Positions 61,821 to 64,000 of a stretch of 64,000 nt of DNA are shown here, piece by piece (position 1 is the first letter of the stretch; each line of letters begins with the position of its first letter). Origin of the DNA: Aculops lycopersici (Eukaryota; Arthropoda; Arachnida; Trombidiformes; Eriophyidae); contig WNKI01000001.1 in the NCBI GenBank assembly GCA_015350385.1, forward strand, positions 600,496 through 664,495, written 5' to 3'. Below the pieces are notes generated by a model, which was not told the DNA's origin, did not search any database, and saw nothing but the letters and a program-made list of their open reading frames with translations. A program made the translations under genes and the position numbers.

Positions 61821-64000
61821 TCAAATGGCAAACAATGGTGTGTAATTCCACTTAGGGAAAACTCGCTTGTATAGATTCATAAAGATACAATCGTCGCTCC
61901 TTATTTTTCTATCGAAGATGCACTTCATGTGCCCATGAGTACCTAAAGGTTCTGTGATATGGCCCCGTCGATTGTAGCGGGTTGAAAGTTCTACGGGCTT
62001 GAAGTACATGACATCCTCACTATTGAAGAACATAAACCTCGCCACGGCTGTCTTGCTATGAATCTTGAATGGGTGGCCGCTTAGTCTTATTCGCTTTATG
62101 ATTGTTCGATTGGGATTTGAGTCCAAAACTGAGCCCGAGGCGATGAGCTGCCTTTCGCCTCGATAGTTGGCCCTAAATACCAACACAGGGGCAGGTGGAA
62201 AGGTTATGGGCGCATAGATGGTGGCAACCATGGCATTGTCGTCACGAAGGAAACGCTCGTATTTGAACTTGCTACTACTGCTATGCGTTGTGAGTAATGG
62301 TCGGGCCTTGAACTTTCTGAAGCCAACATAGAATATTAGCTCGTCTTTTGACTTTACTGGGTGCGATAGATTTGCACCGGGCACTCGCTTGATTAGGATG
62401 TTCATAACAGTCATCTTGCGCTCATGCTTCAACAAGCCAACCAGATACGGTGGCACCTGACGATTTAGAATGTCTTCGATCGCCTGTTGAGGTACCTTGG
62501 CTACATAAACCCGCACATAACGACCTGGCTCAACCCCATCCTCGTCGTCGCGCGCCAAAACTCGCTTCTTAGTTTGATTGAAGTTTTGAAATTGGAATAT
62601 CCTACTGTATTCTGGTGGTAAGTTTTCCTGTGGGTCCCAAGGTGAGGTTCTAAAACTTTTGAGACCTCGGTAACGTGCAAACCTCACCCTTGCAGGCACG
62701 TCATGAGGAGTTTCAACCTCATCTGGAAACATCTCTTCTAACCTAGCCTCGCGAATCTTTTCTAGGATTTTCATTTCTTTGTCAGTCGAGTTTTTCTTAT
62801 CATAGTCGTCAACATCCATCACGGACTCACTACCATCTTGTTGATTCGTGCTTTGGTCGTCTTCTTCAATTTGATCATCCTCTTCTTCATAATCTTCATC
62901 CTCCTCGTCTTCAACAATATCTTGCATTCGTGCATCTCCATCTGAGTCATCAGACTCGTCCGAAGCGCCCGCCTCTTCATCAGACTCCTCGGGAATCCAA
63001 GCGCCTTGATATTCTGAAGTTCCTGGTGGTAGCTTCTTGACAATTGTTCTGACATTCTTGCGCTCGGCCTCTGCGGCAAGCTCCTCAGCCGTTGGCCAAG
63101 TTTGTTCACCCTCCATTGGGTCAATATCATTTTCTTGATCAAGTGTCTCCTGTTTCATTGGGTCTGGTCTGAGTTCCTGCTCAACCTTCAGCTCCTCGTC
63201 ATTCTTAGAACGCAAGGTCAACACATCAGTTAATACCTCTATCTTTTCAATTTGGTAATCGTCATAACCAACAATGTTAACCAGACTGTTGGGACTAAGA
63301 TTTCTATTTCGCAAAAATCCAGTGAAAACTAAAGAGTCACCAGCAACATCCACTCTATCTGGAACGACAGTTGCCCTCGACTCCTTGAAGTGCGACTTTT
63401 GACGCCTACAGTTGCCTAGTAAGTGAAACATTTGCATGTAATCTCGAGTTCTCTCGATGGAATGCACCTTGTCGTCATCAATCTTAGACTTCAAGATCCT
63501 CTTCGCGTTCAATAGGTGCTTGCTGGTTGCTGCATCTATATTTGATTCATCGGCTAGAGCATGAATGATGTGGACTGTGGTGGGGAGGCAATGAATATGT
63601 ATAGCTCTCAGTAATTGGCTGGCTGAATCTTCTTCTAGCTCTACGCTCCTTGGATGATGCAGCAGGATCATGATATCTAATGTCTTGACAATGTCTATTG
63701 TTTCATCGAAGTTCGTTGAGTCCATCACAATAAATTTAAACCTCAGCTTAAGCTTGGGTAACATGATGTAGACCTCACGGTCATTGATTGGCTTGATCTT
63801 AACCGAATCATCCTCGCTGTAATCTTTGAGGCCCGAGAAGAAGCTCTTGCAAGAGTTAGTATGAAGATCTAGTATGCCGATTAACAATGGTGGCTGATAT
63901 TCTGTGCCTAGCTTTCTCTTATCCTCTATCGCCCTATCACGCTTCAGTTTCCTATTCTGTGAGGCCTGGTTCAATCTATCTTCACGACGAACCTTTGCAA
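61821..64000 (-). CDS. TSR1: TSR1, pre-rRNA processing / 40S maturation factor (5' end outside window)
   Basis: The frame is open to the window edge; no ATG was found at the apparent start near 63974, so the 5' end lies beyond 64000. TSR1 is a GTPase-like but nucleotide-free protein that blocks early joining of subunits to pre-40S particles. Visible: a basic amino-terminal helix, a GTPase-like fold lacking a P-loop, an AARP2CN region, the conserved DPMEGEQTWPT, a long Asp/Glu/Ser stretch, and the DUF663 half with MFPDEVETPHDVPARVRF, YRGLKSFRTSPWDP, RIFQFQNF, TIYAPITFPPAPVL, SGHPFKIHSKTAVARFMFF, HITEPLGTHGHMKC and MNLYKRVFPKWNY. The carboxyl end is about 12 residues shorter than the human protein. 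Confidence 0.95.
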   Translation of the reverse strand, partial: AKVRREDRLNQASQNRKLKRDRAIEDKRKLGTEYQPPLLIGILDLHTNSCKSFFSGLKDYSEDDSVKIKPINDREVYIMLPKLKLRFKFIVMDSTNFDETIDIVKTLDIMILLHHPRSVELEEDSASQLLRAIHIHCLPTTVHIIHALADESNIDAATSKHLLNAKRILKSKIDDDKVHSIERTRDYMQMFHLLGNCRRQKSHFKESRATVVPDRVDVAGDSLVFTGFLRNRNLSPNSLVNIVGYDDYQIEKIEVLTDVLTLRSKNDEELKVEQELRPDPMKQETLDQENDIDPMEGEQTWPTAEELAAEAERKNVRTIVKKLPPGTSEYQGAWIPEESDEEAGASDESDDSDGDARMQDIVEDEEDEDYEEEDDQIEEDDQSTNQQDGSESVMDVDDYDKKNSTDKEMKILEKIREARLEEMFPDEVETPHDVPARVRFARYRGLKSFRTSPWDPQENLPPEYSRIFQFQNFNQTKKRVLARDDEDGVEPGRYVRVYVAKVPQQAIEDILNRQVPPYLVGLLKHERKMTVMNILIKRVPGANLSHPVKSKDELIFYVGFRKFKARPLLTTHSSSSKFKYERFLRDDNAMVATIYAPITFPPAPVLVFRANYRGERQLIASGSVLDSNPNRTIIKRIRLSGHPFKIHSKTAVARFMFFNSEDVMYFKPVELSTRYNRRGHITEPLGTHGHMKCIFDRKIRSDDCIFMNLYKRVFPKWNYTPLFAI

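Noticed and set aside
1..64000. tRNA, rRNA, snRNA genes and CRISPR arrays
   Set aside because: I looked for B-box-like GGTTCGAATCC and repeat-spacer patterns and saw none; the regular repeats are microsatellites. A covariance-model scan would be decisive.

Overview
The window is animal nuclear DNA. It shows GT-AG introns, AATAAA signals next to stop codons, and metazoan gene families (mask/ANKHD1, beta-spectrin, drk/GRB2, a CNG channel, a two-pore K+ channel, RABIF, REV3L, TDO, Pcf11, TSR1). The beta-spectrin amino terminus and the CNG channel look arthropod-like. The genome is intron-poor: SMC5, REV3 and nearly all of mask are single open exons, and the six introns seen are either short (104-224 bp) or one very long (11.3 kb). 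A small-genome arthropod such as a mite is my guess; the species cannot be settled from the sequence alone.

Layout. 1-13897 (minus): a two-pore (K2P) potassium channel homologue whose two visible exons are separated by an 11.3 kb intron; its 3' end runs off the window. The intron holds GA tracts, an assembly gap and a 24-bp perfect palindrome. 14625-17786 (minus): SMC5. 19650-24980 (plus): mask/ANKHD1, preceded by an 84-N gap. 25212-25790 (minus): RABIF/MSS4. 27609-35288 (plus): beta-spectrin in four exons, with the PH domain in the last. 36328-40099 (minus): CngA-type cyclic-nucleotide-gated channel in three exons. 41850-42524 (minus): drk/GRB2. 42807-45594: a young gag-only LTR retroelement with identical 196-bp LTRs, sitting in the divergent drk/REV3 intergenic region. 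45901-50295 (plus): REV3 (DNA polymerase zeta). 50856-51497 (plus): KCTD/insomniac-like BTB protein. 51862-53142 (minus): tryptophan 2,3-dioxygenase. 55735-57240 (plus): an unrecognised nuclear-type protein. 57323-57871 (minus): stand-alone orotate phosphoribosyltransferase. 58265-59458 (minus): short Pcf11 lacking the CID. 59960-61384 (minus): acid lipase. 61821-64000 (minus, 5' end outside): TSR1.

The genes do not form one pathway; this is ordinary eukaryotic gene neighbourhood. Loose functional pairs are SMC5 and REV3 (genome maintenance), the two cation-channel homologues, and beta-spectrin with drk (membrane skeleton and signalling).

Most unusual observations: (1) inside the LTR element, eleven CACGTG cores within 2.0 kb, all embedded in longer perfect palindromes of 10-14 bp and lying in different codon phases; (2) the K2P homologue has non-canonical selectivity filters in both pore loops, although the conserved phase-1 intron in the first filter glycine is kept; (3) an OPRT without its usual OMP decarboxylase partner domain and with an altered PRPP loop; (4) a Pcf11 reduced to its zinc-finger half; (5) a TDO with the near-invariant ELWFKQ motif changed.
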